64,000 bases of DNA, taken from Amborella trichopoda (lineage: Eukaryota > Streptophyta > Magnoliopsida > Amborellales > Amborellaceae). The DNA lies in assembly GCF_000471905.2 (NCBI RefSeq), contig NW_006498507.1:4796688-4860687 (forward strand). The letters are read 5' to 3'. A model generated the notes under the pieces. It was not told where the DNA came from. It was given only the letters and a program-made list of their open reading frames with translations, and made no database searches. Both the position numbers and the translations under genes were made by a program. Below, in pieces: positions 21,901 to 33,256 of the stretch (positions are counted from its first letter, which is position 1; the number at the start of each line of letters is the position of its first letter).

Positions 21901-24900
21901 ATGTTTGTTTTTTTCTTTTCTTTTTGAGGTTAGAAATGCTTTAGGCTTCTTGATGCTTGAGTATTTTTATTCTGGTTCTAAGAATTATAACTTTCTCTTC
22001 TGACTCCCTGTTAAATAAGCAGCACTTGTGTAGTTCAGAAAACATGCGACTTCTTTACAATGTAAAAGGAATCTTCTATATGATATTCTGAACTTGTTTA
22101 CATTTATTGAGAATGTGTCCCTAGAGAATCTATTATATGAAAATGTGCCACTAGAGAATCATGGACTATCTACCTTAGGCGATAGATGGGGGTGCAAAGC
22201 GGAAGACTTGCCATCGGCCTACTTGGGTCTGCCGCTGTGCGTTGGCAAGCCCAAAACTAGTCAATGGAGCCACATTATCGACAAATTCGATTGCAGAATC
22301 GAGGGATGGAAGGGCAGAATTTTATCATCTGCAGGTTGCCTAACTCTCATCAAGGCCACCCTCTCCAACATCATATTTTTCCAGATGTCCCTCTTTGATG
22401 CAGATAAAGATTAGGAAAAATTCAAAATGTTTAGTGTTATTATTATTTTTTAGTTTTTCTTAGGGATAGGAAGTGCTGCACTGGGATTGAGGGTTGGATT
22501 TTAGGATAAACTAGGCTTAGTTGGTTTTAAAGAGATAAATTAAGCATGGTTGGGTTTTCAGGATATACAATTGGGATAACTTGGGCTTATCTAAAGAAGT
22601 CCTACTTTTATGGACTTAATTTAGAAAGAGATTTTATGGAGGATCACTTAGAGATTCATGTGAGAGAGAAAATAGGGAGATGGAGAGAGAGAAAAAATAG
22701 GGAGCTTGGGAAAAAAACGTGGAAGTTAGAGAGTTTTATGGGTTTTTTTATTTCTTATTTTGTATTTAAAGGAAAGTCCCTCATTGTAAAGAGAGAGATT
22801 GGAATTCAGTAAAGTTGATATTGTGAAAAGATCTTTTTGGGGTGGATTCCATTGCAGACCTTGAAAGAGGGTATATTCTCTCAAACTTTTATTTTATTTT
22901 TATTTTTTGGTTTGTTATTATTTCTTCCTGCATCAGTTGGTATCATAGCCTTGAGATAAAAAATCTATTCACTATATGGAGTGTTTGGATTGACTCGAGC
23001 AATTCGATAGACACATGGAAGACCTTCGCAGATCAGTATAACAATATCTACAAAATCGACAATTCAATGGATACATGGAAGACCTTCGCATATTAATATA
23101 ACAATATCGACTTAGTATATTGTAACAAGAGGAAAAAGAATATGAAGAGGTAGATCTCGATGCAAAAGACGATCTTGATACCCAAACACGCAAGAAATAT
23201 TGAAAATCAATTGTGAAGAAAATGATATGTTTATTGCAGCTTATGAAACACCACCCTGTGAGCCTAAAGGAGAAATCAAGATTCAATTTGATATTTCAGA
23301 GTTTGGTGCCTCAAACTTCCACTATAAATTGTGTTGGATATATCGTTTATTTATTGAAGAAAAAGTATTGAAGCGCTTGGTGGGACTCCATCACTAGCTT
23401 TTGTGAAGACCTCTAAAAGATTTGAATTCTATAAACTCGAGGTTGAGCTTCTTCCAACCTGGAGAGAATTCGATAAGCTCGAGGTTGAGCTTCTTCCAAC
23501 CTGGAGAGAATTCGATAAGCTCGAGGTTGAGCTTCTTCCAACCTGGAGAGAATGATGCAGATAAGGATAAGAAAAAATTCAAAATGTTTAGTTTTATTAT
23601 TTTGTTTTTAGTTTTTCTTAGGGATAGGAAGTGCTGCATCGGTATTGAGTTTTTTTTTATTCGTCAAAGGGTTGGATTTTAAGATAAGCTAGGCGTAGTT
23701 GGTTTTAAATAGATAAATTAAGCATGGTTGGGTTTTCAGGATATACACTTGGGATAACTTGGGCTTATCTTAAGAAGTCCTACTTATGGACTTAAAATTT
23801 AGGAAGAGATTTTGTGGAGGATCACCTAGAGATTCACGTGAGAGAGAAAATAGGGAGATGAACAGAGAGAAAATAGGGAGCTTGGGAAAAAACGTGGAAG
23901 TTAGAGAGAGAGAGTTTTATGGTTTTTTTTTTAATTTCTTATTTTATATTTAAGGGAAGGATGTCCCTCATTGTAAAGAGAGTGATTGGAATTGAGTAAA
24001 GTTGATCTTGTGAAAAGATCTTTTTGGGAGTGGATTCCCTCGCAGACCTTGAGAGAGGGTATATTCCCTCAAATTTTTATTTTATTTTTATTTTTTCGTT
24101 TATTATTATTTCTCCCTGCATCACTCTTCCATATGCCATCCTCGGTGGCCAACTGCCTAGAGCAACTCATGAGGAACTTTCTCTGGGTAGGGGGAATAAA
24201 GTACTACCTCATCTCTAGGGGCCAAAGTTTGCACTCCCAAGTCCCTAGGAGGCTTAGCCATCCACAATCTAAAATCCAAAAATCTAGCCCTTCTTGGTAA
24301 ATGATGGAGAATCACCTCTTGGAAGACATCATCCAACATAAATACTGTGGGAGTCAGCCTGGCTTCCCAATGGTAGGGCCACCCCCAATCCTTCGGGGGA
24401 TTGGAGATCTTTGCTTCGCAGCTTTCCCCTCTCTTCGTTAGAAATATTCGCTTCCATCCTCAGGCTAGTCACAAAGTCCTCTTCTGGTCCGATTTATGGC
24501 TAGGCCAGGCACCCGTCATGGAAAGGCTTACCCACCTATTCCTTGTAACCGGAGCCCCCAGGCCAAAGTAGCAGACAGTTTCCAGGCCTTGGGCCCTGGT
24601 AGGGTGTGGAATCCCACTTTCAGATGACCCCTGTCGGACCAAGAGGTCCCAGAATTCCTGGCTCTCTCATCCCTACCACGTTCAACCTTCCTCCGACCCC
24701 TTGGGAGTGATAAGATTACTGGTCCCCAGCCCCTTCTGGCGTGTTCTCAGTCTTATCTTTCGATGTCACTCTTCAATTGCCCTCTACCTTGCCACTTCAC
24801 ACCCTTCCATTGCGGCCAAAGCCTGGTTGCCTCTTGTCCCTCCCAAATTCCAAATATTCAACTAGATCACCATTTCCGAAAGAGCCGTAACTATAGACCA

Positions 24901-27900
24901 ACTCCAAAGAAGGGGACTGCAATTGCCTAACAGATGTACCATGTGCACCGTGGAGTAAGAGACCAACAGCCATGTCTTCATCCACTGTGACATAGCCAGC
25001 ACTCTGTAGGGGAAGATACTCCAGCTTTTTCATTGGTTGTGGGTGACTCCGCATTCAGTCCCTCAACTTTTTCGTTCTTTCTTTCTCCACCGTGGTCCAA
25101 ATATGGCATTGCACTGGACTTTCCTGCTCTCAAGAATTTTGCCGATAGTTGGGGTTGTAGGGCTGAAAAGCTCCCCTTCAATTACCTAGGACTGCCACTT
25201 TGCATTGGTAAGCCTAAAAAGAGGGAGTGGTCCCACATCATGGACAAGGTTGATCGAAAACGGGCAGGATGGAAGGCCGGTTTCTATCCCTGGGGGTTAG
25301 GCTTACTCTAATCAAGGCCACTTTGGCCAATACGCCAATTTACCAAATGTCTCTTTTCCACATGCCAGTAGCAATCAGTTCACGCCTAGAACAGTTAATG
25401 CACAGATTCTTCTGATCTGGGGAGGCAGTGAATCACAAATTCCACCTTATCTCTTGGGACAAATTATGTTAGTCGAAGAGGTGGGGAGGTCTCGGGATTC
25501 GAAATCTGGGGATGCACATTATGGCATTATTAGGGAAGTGGTGCTGGCGCTTGGTTACTCTTAAGAGACCAGTTGTGGATCGATATACTGAGGTGCAAAT
25601 ATCACCTCCCCTCTTCTCCTTGGTTACCCACTTGCACTACCAACTACAGGTCATCGGGGATTTGGAGATCATCTGTTCCGCTTTCCCGTATTTCAAATCT
25701 GGCATTCGGTTTCATCCTAGAGCAGGTAGCCACATTCTCTTCTGGAAAGATCTCTGGCTTGATCATTTTCCCATTATGGAGAGATACCCAGCTCTCTACT
25801 CTCTGGCTCAATTTCAAGATACTACAGTGGCAGAGGAAATGACGGAGACTGGGTCAATATGCTCCTGGAACCCAATTTTCAGATGAGCAGTAAATGACGT
25901 TGAATTCAATCAATTTGCGGACCTCTCGGCTGAACTTCAAGCTTGCTGCATAGCCACTCAAGCTGTGGACCGCATAATCTGGGCCCATGTAGCCTCAGGG
26001 ATCTTCTCGGTCTCCTCTCTTTGCCAAAAATTGACACAGAGTCTGCCACATTTCCATTTGCCCCCATTTCAATAGTAGTGCAGGCTTGGTCATCTTTCAC
26101 TCCTCCTAAAATACAGATCTTCATGTGGTTGGCGCTCTCCCATAGGGTGCTCACTATTGATCAGCTTCAAAGAAGGGTAATTCCTTTGCCCAATCGATGT
26201 GCTCTGCGCATGGCAAACAAGGAGACCAATGCTCACCTGTTCCTGCACTGTCCATTCGCTTATAACCTATAGGAAGAACTTCTACACCTTTTTAAAGTTC
26301 AGTGGGTACTCGCGGCTACTGTACCTCACATGTTCTCTTCTTTCCAGCCTCTCCTTTGTGCATAGGCAGGCATTCTTCTGCAAAAAACCGCAGTGGCAGC
26401 CATCTTATGGGTTATTTGGATAGAACGAAACAATCAAATCTTCTGGGGCGAGCATACTTCATGGTATGGCACCTTTGTCAAGCTCAAATCCTCCGTGGTG
26501 TTTTGGGCGACCAACCACTAGAGTTTTAAAGGGGTTTCTGCTGCCGCCTTTTTTCAGAATTGGGAGGCTGCCGTTCAGCACAACCGAAGGCGTCCATCTC
26601 GGGCAGCTTTGTGGAGACCCCCTGCCCTGGGCAGTTTCAAGCTTAACTTCGACGGGTGGTTCTTGGGAAATCCAGGGCCATCGGGAGTTGGCATGATTCT
26701 CAGTGATCACCAGCTCAACTGTCACCTCTTTCTCAAAGTCCATCAGTCATACCGACTCTACGGAAGAGTAGGCAATAGCACTTTTGGAATGCCTCAAGCT
26801 TATCCAACATCTCGGAATTTATTCCCTTACGATTGAGGGAGATTCCAAGAGCGTGATCACTTGGGCATCGAACCCCCAGGCCAAAGTAGCAGACAGTTTC
26901 CAGGCCTTGGGCCCTGGTAGGGTGTGGAATCCCACTTTTAGATGACCCCTGTCGGACCAAGAGGTCCCAGAATTCCTGGCTCTCTCATCCCTTCCACGTT
27001 CAACCTTCCTCCGACCCCTAGGGAGTGATAAGATTACTGGTCCCCAGCCCCTTCTGGCATGTTCTCTGTCTCATCCTTCTATGTCACTCTTCAATTGCCC
27101 TCTACCTTGCCACTTCACACCCTTCCATTGTGGCCAAAGCCTGGTTGCCTCTTGTCCCTCCCAAATTCCAAATATTCAACTAGATCACCATTTCCGAAAT
27201 AGCCGTAACTATAGACCAACTCCAAAGAAGGGGACTGCAATTGCCTAACAGATGTACCATGTGCACCGTGGAGTAAGAGACCAACAGCCATGTCTTCATC
27301 CACTGTGACATAGCCAGCACTCTGTAGGGGAAGATACTCTAGCTTTTTGATTGGTTGTGGGTGACTCCGTATTCAATCCCTCAATTTTTCCGTTCTTTCT
27401 TTCTCCACCGTGGTCCAAATATGGCATTGCACTGGACTTTCCTACTCTCAAGAATTTTGCCGATAGTTGGGGTTGTAGGGTTGAAAAACTCCCCTTCAAT
27501 TACCTAGGACTGCCACTTTGCATTGGTAAGCCTAAGAAGAGGAAGTGGTCCCACATCATGGACAAGGTTGATCGAAAACGGGCAGGATGGAAGGGCCGGT
27601 TTCTATCCCCAGGGGGTAGGCTTACTCTAATCAAGGCCACTTTGGCCAATACGCCAGTTTACCAAATGTCTCTTTTCCACATACCAGTAGCAATCAGTTC
27701 ACGCCTGGAATAGTTAATGCGCATATTCTTCTGATCTGGGGAGGCAGAGAATCACAAATTCCACCTTATCTCTTGGGACAAATTATGTCAACCGAAGAGG
27801 TGGGGAGGTCTCGGGATTGGAAATCTGGGGATGCACATTATGGCGTTATTAGGGAAGTGGTGCTGGCGCTTGGTTACTCTAAGAGAACAGTTGTGGATCG

Positions 27901-30900
27901 ATATACTGAGGCGCAAATATCACTTCCCCACTTCTCCTTGGTTACCCACTTGCACTACCAACTACAGGTCGTCGGGGATTTGGAGATCCATCTGTTCCAC
28001 TTTCCCGTATTTCAAATCTGCAACTCGGTTTCACCATAGAGCAGGTAACCACATTCTATTATGGAAAGATCTCTGGCTCGGTCATTCTCCCATTATGGAG
28101 AGATACCTACCTCTCTACTCTCTGGCTCGATTTCAAGATACTACAGTGGCAGAGGAAATGATGGAGATTGGGTCAATACGCTCCTGGAACCCAATTTTCA
28201 GAGGAGCAATAAATGACGTTGAATTCAATCAATTTGCAGACCTCTCGGCCGAACTTCAAGCTTGCTGAATAGCCACTCAAGGTGTAGACCGCATAATCTG
28301 GGCCAATGTAGCCTCAGGGATCCTTCTCGGTCTCGTCTCTTTACCAAAAATTGACAGAGTCTCCCACATTTCCATTTGCCCCCTTTTCAATTGTAGTGCA
28401 GGCTTGGTCATCTTTCGCTCTTCTTAAAATACAGATCTTCATGTGGTTGGCCCTCTCCCATAGGGTGCTCACTATTGATCAGCTCAAAGAAGGGGAATTC
28501 CTTTACCCAATCGATGTGCTCTGCGCATGGCAAACAGGGAGACCAATGCTCACCTGTTCCTGCACTGTCCATTCGCTTATAACCTATAGGAAGAACTTCT
28601 ACGCCTTTTTAAAGTTCGGTGGGTACTCCCGGCTACTGTACCTCACATCTTCTCTTCTTTCCAGCCTCTCCTTTGTGCATAGGCAGGCATTCTTCTGCAA
28701 AAAACCGCAGTGGCAGCCATCTTATGGGTTATTTGGATAGAACGAAACAATCAAATCTTCTGGGGGGAGCATACTTCATGGTATGGCACCTTTGTCAAGC
28801 TCAAATCCTCAGTGTTGTTTTGGGCGACCAATCACTGAAGTTTTAAAGGGGTTTCCGCTGCCGCCTTTTTTCAGAATTGGGAGGCTGCCCTTCAGCACAA
28901 CCAAAAGCGTCCATCTCGGGCAGCTTTGTGGAGACCCCCTGCCCTGGGCAGTTTCAAGCTCAACTTCGACGGGTGCTCCCTCGGAAATCCAGGGCCATCA
29001 GGAGTTGGCATGATTCTCAGTGATCACCGGCTCAACTGTCGCCTCTTTCTCAAAGTCCATCTGTCATACCAACTCTACGGAAGAGGAGGCGATAGCACTT
29101 TTGGAATGCCTCAAGCTTATGCAACATCTCGGAATTTATTCCCTTACGATGGAGGGAGATTCCAAGAACTTAATCACTTGAGCATTTGGCTCTTCTTCCC
29201 CCCCCCCCCCTTCCCCTCCCTCCCCCTCCCTCCCTCCCCTCCCTGGCATTTGGTTCACCTTTTTTATGAGATTAACCACCTTTGCAGGGATATACTCGTC
29301 TTATGAAAGCATACTTGGAGGGAAGCAAACCAGGCGGCAAACACTCTAGCTAAGGAAGCGGCAGCAGCAACTATGGAAGGCCTTTGGATTACTATTTTTG
29401 GAATGGCGTCTTATTCTAGGTTGCTTTTGATTATTAAAACCTTCAATAAGAAGGATTTTTGTTTCCTTTCTACTTTTTTACTCCTTGTACTTGGAGCTTC
29501 CGTGTTTGTGGATAGCCCAAACTTCTCTATCAATTCAAGGTTAACTTTCTCAAAAAAAAAAAAAACTTGTTCACATTTATTGATTGCCAAATAGGTTTGG
29601 ATTTTCTCTGCTATTATCACAAAATCTCATCACTCGAGTGGTGTATGGAATAATATGGAATTTGCACTATTTTCGTTACTGATAGGGTAATGCTTCTCGT
29701 AATGTTTGTAACTGTGTTTTCCATTTGATTAAATTTTAAAAATTTTATCCTTAAATTTTGTAGATTGCAATTTGTAATGTACACGTACGACGAGGGCTTC
29801 TAATTCTGGTGCCTGAAGTAATTGAAGTTCTAGGAGGATTTGTTGACCATCTGGAGGCAGCACGCCAGAGGCTTGTTGAGGAAGTAAATAAGCCACCGAG
29901 AGGTCAAAGGTTAGAATGAATCACAAAGATTGTTTCTATTGAGTTTGTTGATTTATGTAGACTTATATATTAGAATACAGATTTAGTCTCATATTTTGCA
30001 TTCATAGGTTTTACGAAAACATTCCAAGTCTCTTGGACATAAAAAACGACTTCGATGGCATCCAATGTCGATAAGAATTTAAATAGATCTTGTAGTGCGA
30101 TTATTTTTTCTTATTTTCTATTTTGAGTAGGGCCATGACTAATTTTGTTCTAAAGATAATTCATTCAAAACAGCTCTAACTCCATATTTTATAATAACTT
30201 AGTTGGCTACTCAGTTCATCTCCTGCAATTACCTATACGCATTTGTGTAGTAAATTATGCCAATAGTTACTAGTCATAAAGAGAAAATTCAAATAATTAT
30301 TATTTTCTGAAAAATGGAGTTTAAAGAATTATTTGCTCCCATTCATCTGAAGTTGTCTCCTAGTCTCTTTGTAATATTTGTCTCAATGTAGCTTTGCATT
30401 TCATGCAGATCCCGTAGAGGAGAGGAAGCTCCTTCTTTGTCTTCCAGAGCTCGTCGTGCTGCTTGGCCGCCCAATACTTTGAACGATCAATCTGCACCAA
30501 GCACTAGGGCAGCACCTGATATAAATCTTCCTCTCTCCTCAGCTCAAGGTATCACTATTAGGTAATTTAATTTCCAGATAATGTATGTTGCATCTTTTTT
30601 CCATCAACTCAATTTGGTCTCCTTTTTTTTTTCTTCCTTTATTGATAATTCACCTCATTTCATCTCTGATTTATTATTCTTTGCAACCCATCTCCTTACA
30701 TTGATTAGTGTTTTTTTTTTTTCATCTTTTTTTATCTTGTAGTTTCTCCATCAGCTGCACCGGTTCGGGTCGCCCGTCAAAGAACAATTGAAGAGTTCAC
30801 CACTCCAAACACTAGGACAAATGAGAGAAGTCACCTGTCAACATCAGCTACCCCAGATGGTGTTGCCTACGAGAGAAGCCAGCAAGATTTCTCCAACCGT

Positions 30901-33256
30901 GAAAGTGTAAGGGAAGGTCTCAGCACCTCTGCTAGATTGAATCAAGGAACTAATAATACAATACCAGCTACACCTCATGTGATTGTTCATGAAAGAACAA
31001 TGGAAGAATCTGCCAACCCTAGTTGGATGAATCAAGAACCTAATCATTCGACATTGGCAACACTTGGAGGGCTTGTACATGAAAGAGTAATGGAAGAATC
31101 TGCAAATCCAACTAGGCTGAATGAGGGAACTAATCAATCTACATTGGCAACCCCTAGAGGGCTTGTTCATGAAAGAGTAATGGAAGAATCTGCCAACCCA
31201 AGTAGGCTGGGTAACAGAATTGCTCAACCTGCATCTTCTACACCTAGAGTGGCTGTTCATGAAAGAACAGTGGAAAAAAATACCAACCCAATTATGCTGA
31301 ATCAGGGAATTAATCAACCTATGGCAGCTTCATCTAGAGTTGCTGTCCATGAGAGCAGAATAGAAGAATCTACCAACCCAATTAGGCCAAGTCAGGGAAC
31401 TAATCAATCTACATCCGCAATACCTGGAGGGGTTGCCAATGAAGTTGTACTGGAAGAATATACGTACACAAGTAGGTTTAATCAGGGAACTATTCAATCT
31501 ACAGCAACAACTAGAGGGGTTGTCCATGAAGTTATAATAGAAAAATCGACGAACCCAAGTAGGTTGCCTCCGGGAACTAATCAATCTACATCACTAACAC
31601 CTAGAGGGGTTGTTCACGAAGTTCTAATGGAAAATTCAAGAAATCCCAGTAGTACAATATTGGATGAGGCCAGCAACCCATCCTTAAATTCTCCCTCAAG
31701 TGATACGTCGATGACCGATGCTGATGCAGTTGAGCACCCGATCATTCTCAGCGGAGATAAAGAGATGCCCTTCACTTATATGGCTTGTTTGTTGGCAAAG
31801 TGGACCACGATGAAGGACAATGTATCAAGTACTCGAGGCAAAATCAAGGTATTCATTTCTGTTTTCAGATGATGGTTGTGTTTGAACTGCTTACTTTTAC
31901 CCATTCTTTCCCACTATGAGTTCTGCATGTTTGATATGTGTAATACTATACTATGTACCAGTTGATGAGGAAGAATCATCTGTTGGAGCCATCACCATCC
32001 ATCATATCATTTGTGATGGTGATCCCATTGGATGGTGATGGAGGGTGTTACCCGCAAGTGGGATTGTTTTTTCCAATTGATTCCCCTCTCCATCACTGTC
32101 CATTATTTTAGTGGATGGTATTGATCATCAATTCCTGAAATTTGCAGTGCTTCTTGACCGGTGTGAAAGGATTTCAATTCAAGGGTAGGAGTAAGTTCGA
32201 GCTCCATGCTTATATCGATGATGGAAGTCTCATCTCTGAGGTCCTCATCGATCACCATGTAAGTTTGTTTCCTTGCAGTTGAGACATTGCTATTCGTTCA
32301 AATCATTAAAAAATCTGGAAATTGGGTCTCACAAGTTCACTTCATTAATGCCTTGTCATGGTCGTCAGGTTGTGCAAAGTGGAATAGGCCACTCCCCTGA
32401 GGAGGTGACTGCCTCACTTTCATCTTCAAACAAAGAAAAAGTAGCTCTTATGAAGGAGACCCTGAAGCAATTCCAGCTTTTCTTGGCGAAATTTGAGGTA
32501 ATTTTCCCATAACTACTACATAAACTGTAAAAATACTCTGATAAACATACCTTGGATCTTAGAACTTTCTTCTATCCTGATCGTGAGTTCTGAACCAACT
32601 CGATCTTTAGTGGCTTAGAATCAAGTCATTTCGGTAAATTTAGATTACTTAAAAACAGTAATTGGTAAATTTAGATTACTTAAAGATAGTAATTGATGCA
32701 CGTTAGCGTAACGGCTTTCACGCAAGACTAGCCATCGCTTGTTGCAAAAAAACGGTTGCGCGTTAGCACAACGGCTTTCGAGCTAGGCTAGCCATTGCTC
32801 GTTGCAAAAAAATGGATGTGCATTAGCACAACGGCTTTCACCCTAGGCTAGCCTCAGTTCTTTCTATCGGTAAGTATGCTTCCCTTGCACTCACTTATTA
32901 GTTTCTAGGGAACACCTTTACCTCTCTCTCTCTCCTGCACCTTACACATTCTCTGCAGTATCCACTCATTGATTGAGATTCCAATGTTATTGAAGCATTG
33001 ATCTCTCTGTCCATTTTATTGGTTGAGCTCGACGCAGACACGTAATACTCTTTTTGTTCCAGTCTAATTTGGTTATATCTTCTCATAGGGAATAATACTT
33101 GTGGAAGTACGCCGAGACTCGCCTCCGGTGGTGCTAGAGATGAACCGGGGATGCCCATCATCAGATGCATGGCTACTGCTTGGAAGACTTAAATTATTCA
33201 CTAATCCTCAAACCACACTCCATCGGATTCCCGACCCTATCTACATTTCCCCATAA
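18974..33256 (+). CDS. RMI1: RMI1: RecQ-mediated genome instability protein 1
   Basis: RMI1 is the OB-fold scaffold of the RTR complex (RecQ helicase-TOP3A-RMI1) that dissolves double Holliday junctions in the nucleus. Eight exons: 18974-19687, 21299-21469, 29764-29909, 30409-30548, 30743-31848, 32148-32258, 32369-32497, 33089-33256. All introns are GT-AG and all phases match, giving 894 aa. The start is MARRRRLRL; an upstream GTG frame is not used. Acidic tract E15-E23, then a 17-aa repeat array (73-156). Conserved N-domain: [85 protein letters not shown] linker follows with eight 30-aa repeats (about 457-695). The C-terminal domain is [52 protein letters not shown]. The protein is clearly longer than Arabidopsis RMI1 (about 644 aa as I recall), through the repeats. 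Intron 2 (8.3 kb) is transposon-filled. Confidence 0.95.
19190..19441 (+). repeat. 51-bp coding tandem repeat in RMI1 exon 1
   Basis: Four 17-codon units starting NQNF and ending GQ (19190, 19241, 19292, 19343), plus a diverged 16-codon unit (19394-19441). Units 2 and 3 are almost identical, for example [17 protein letters not shown] versus the same with one change. The segment lies before the conserved OB domain in a region expected to be disordered. Confidence 0.9.
20990..21108 (+). repeat. Microsatellite (ATT)n then (TG/CG)n in RMI1 intron 1
   Basis: An ATT trinucleotide run is followed by about 95 bases of alternating TG with CG interruptions. It is purine-pyrimidine alternating (Z-DNA-prone). 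The Cys/Val and His/Thr frames read through it are artefacts. Confidence 0.9.
22092..22110 (+). repeat. Left target-site duplication of the intronic LINE
   Basis: ACTTGTTTACATTTATTGA is repeated with one mismatch (T to C) at 29565-29583, directly after the LINE poly(A). A 19-bp duplication is typical of target-primed reverse transcription and fixes both element ends. Confidence 0.85.
22396..24123 (+). mobile_element. 1.73-kb non-autonomous LTR element inserted in the LINE
   Basis: It is flanked by a perfect 5-bp target duplication CTCTT (22391-22395 and 24124-24128). It starts TGATGCAG and ends CTGCATCA. The 5' LTR is 22396-22935 (540 bp) and the 3' LTR 23553-24123 (571 bp), colinear with modest divergence. 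Right after the 5' LTR, TGGTATCATAGCC (22938-22950) matches the initiator tRNA-Met primer site TGGTATCAGAGCC with one change. A purine tract GGAGAGAA abuts the 3' LTR. The 617-bp interior has no gag or pol, so it resembles a TRIM/small non-autonomous LTR retrotransposon, though with LTRs longer than classic TRIMs. Removing it restores LINE continuity from ...QMSLF to MPSS.... Confidence 0.93.
23427..23552 (+). repeat. Three 42-bp repeats ending in the polypurine tract
   Basis: Units 23427-23468, 23469-23510 and 23511-23552 each run TTCGATAAGCTCGAGGTTGA...CCAACCTGGAGAGAA. The first has two changes. Each unit ends with the same purine tract, and the last abuts the 3' LTR, so the plus-strand primer site is present three times. 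Confidence 0.9.
24555..26872 (+). repeat. Tandem 2.3-kb LINE unit, copy A
   Basis: It begins CCCCCAGGCCAAAGTAGCAG and is repeated at 26873 with an offset of 2318. In the first ~265 bases I count about 9 differences (roughly 96-97% identity). The unit joins the tail of one LINE copy (through its zinc region, to about 25040) to a second copy running from RT thumb to RNase H. Confidence 0.88.
26873..29190 (+). repeat. Tandem 2.3-kb LINE unit, copy B
   Basis: This is the second copy of the unit at 24555, colinear through RNase H ([20 protein letters not shown] near 28944). It runs on past the copy A breakpoint into a C-rich tract and the LINE 3' end. Both copies carry independent small indels. 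Confidence 0.88.
29198..29244 (-). other. C-rich tract; putative G-quadruplex on the minus strand
   Basis: A stretch of about 47 pyrimidines contains a run of 13 Cs and at least six further runs of three to five Cs separated by single or double Ts. The minus strand therefore has many G-runs of 3 or more with 1-2 base loops, an ideal quadruplex pattern. It lies in the LINE near its 3' end, and the minus strand is the template strand for RMI1 transcription. Confidence 0.7.
30940..31653 (+). repeat. 90-bp coding tandem repeat in RMI1 exon 5
   Basis: Eight units start at 30940, 31030, 31120, 31210, 31300, 31390, 31480 and 31567. The first six are 30 codons and the last two 29. Consensus features are NQGTNQST, a TPRGVVHE core and EES(A/T)NP. 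All units stay in frame and without stops, so the array is maintained as coding sequence. Confidence 0.92.
32697..32858 (+). repeat. 60-bp tandem repeat in RMI1 intron 7
   Basis: Units at 32701, 32761 and 32821 share the CGTTAGC(G/A)(T/C)AACGGCTTTC start and the CTAGCCAT(C/T)GCT(T/C)GTTGC body. The third is truncated. A separate ~30-bp direct repeat (GGTAAATTTAGATTACTTAA) lies just upstream at 32634-32694. Confidence 0.85.

Larger units (their letters stand above)
22111..29564 (+). mobile_element. 5'-truncated, internally duplicated plant LINE in RMI1 intron 2
   Basis: The element is bounded by a 19-bp target-site duplication and ends in a 14-base poly(A) run (29552-29565). It is in the same orientation as RMI1. 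Broken ORF2 pieces occur in this order. First the RT thumb ([25 protein letters not shown]) up to 22395. Then the interrupting LTR element. Then [15 protein letters not shown] (24150) and the zinc-knuckle region ([20 protein letters not shown], frame broken, 24890-25000). A second thumb follows (25140-25300), a second zinc region ([20 protein letters not shown], 26145) and RNase H (SFKLNFDG...[10 protein letters not shown], 26636). Then 2.3 kb of this is repeated, and finally the 3' UTR. Numerous stops and frameshifts make it inactive. The upstream RT core and endonuclease are missing. Confidence 0.9.

Noticed and set aside
23449..23552. Short direct repeats considered as a CRISPR-like array
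   Set aside because: Contiguous 42-bp tandem units without spacers, inside a plant LTR element.
25033..28846. Several 70-145 aa frames in RMI1 intron 2 that could be called host genes
   Set aside because: All are out-of-frame pieces of LINE ORF2 (RT thumb, zinc region, RNase H) bounded by the element's target duplication.
30844..31584. Minus-strand open frames (157 and 84 aa) with repeated motifs
   Set aside because: They are the antisense shadow of the RMI1 exon 5 repeats.
32697..32858. Possible tRNA-like sequence in the 60-bp repeats
   Set aside because: No cloverleaf, no proper B-box and no acceptor stem could be paired.
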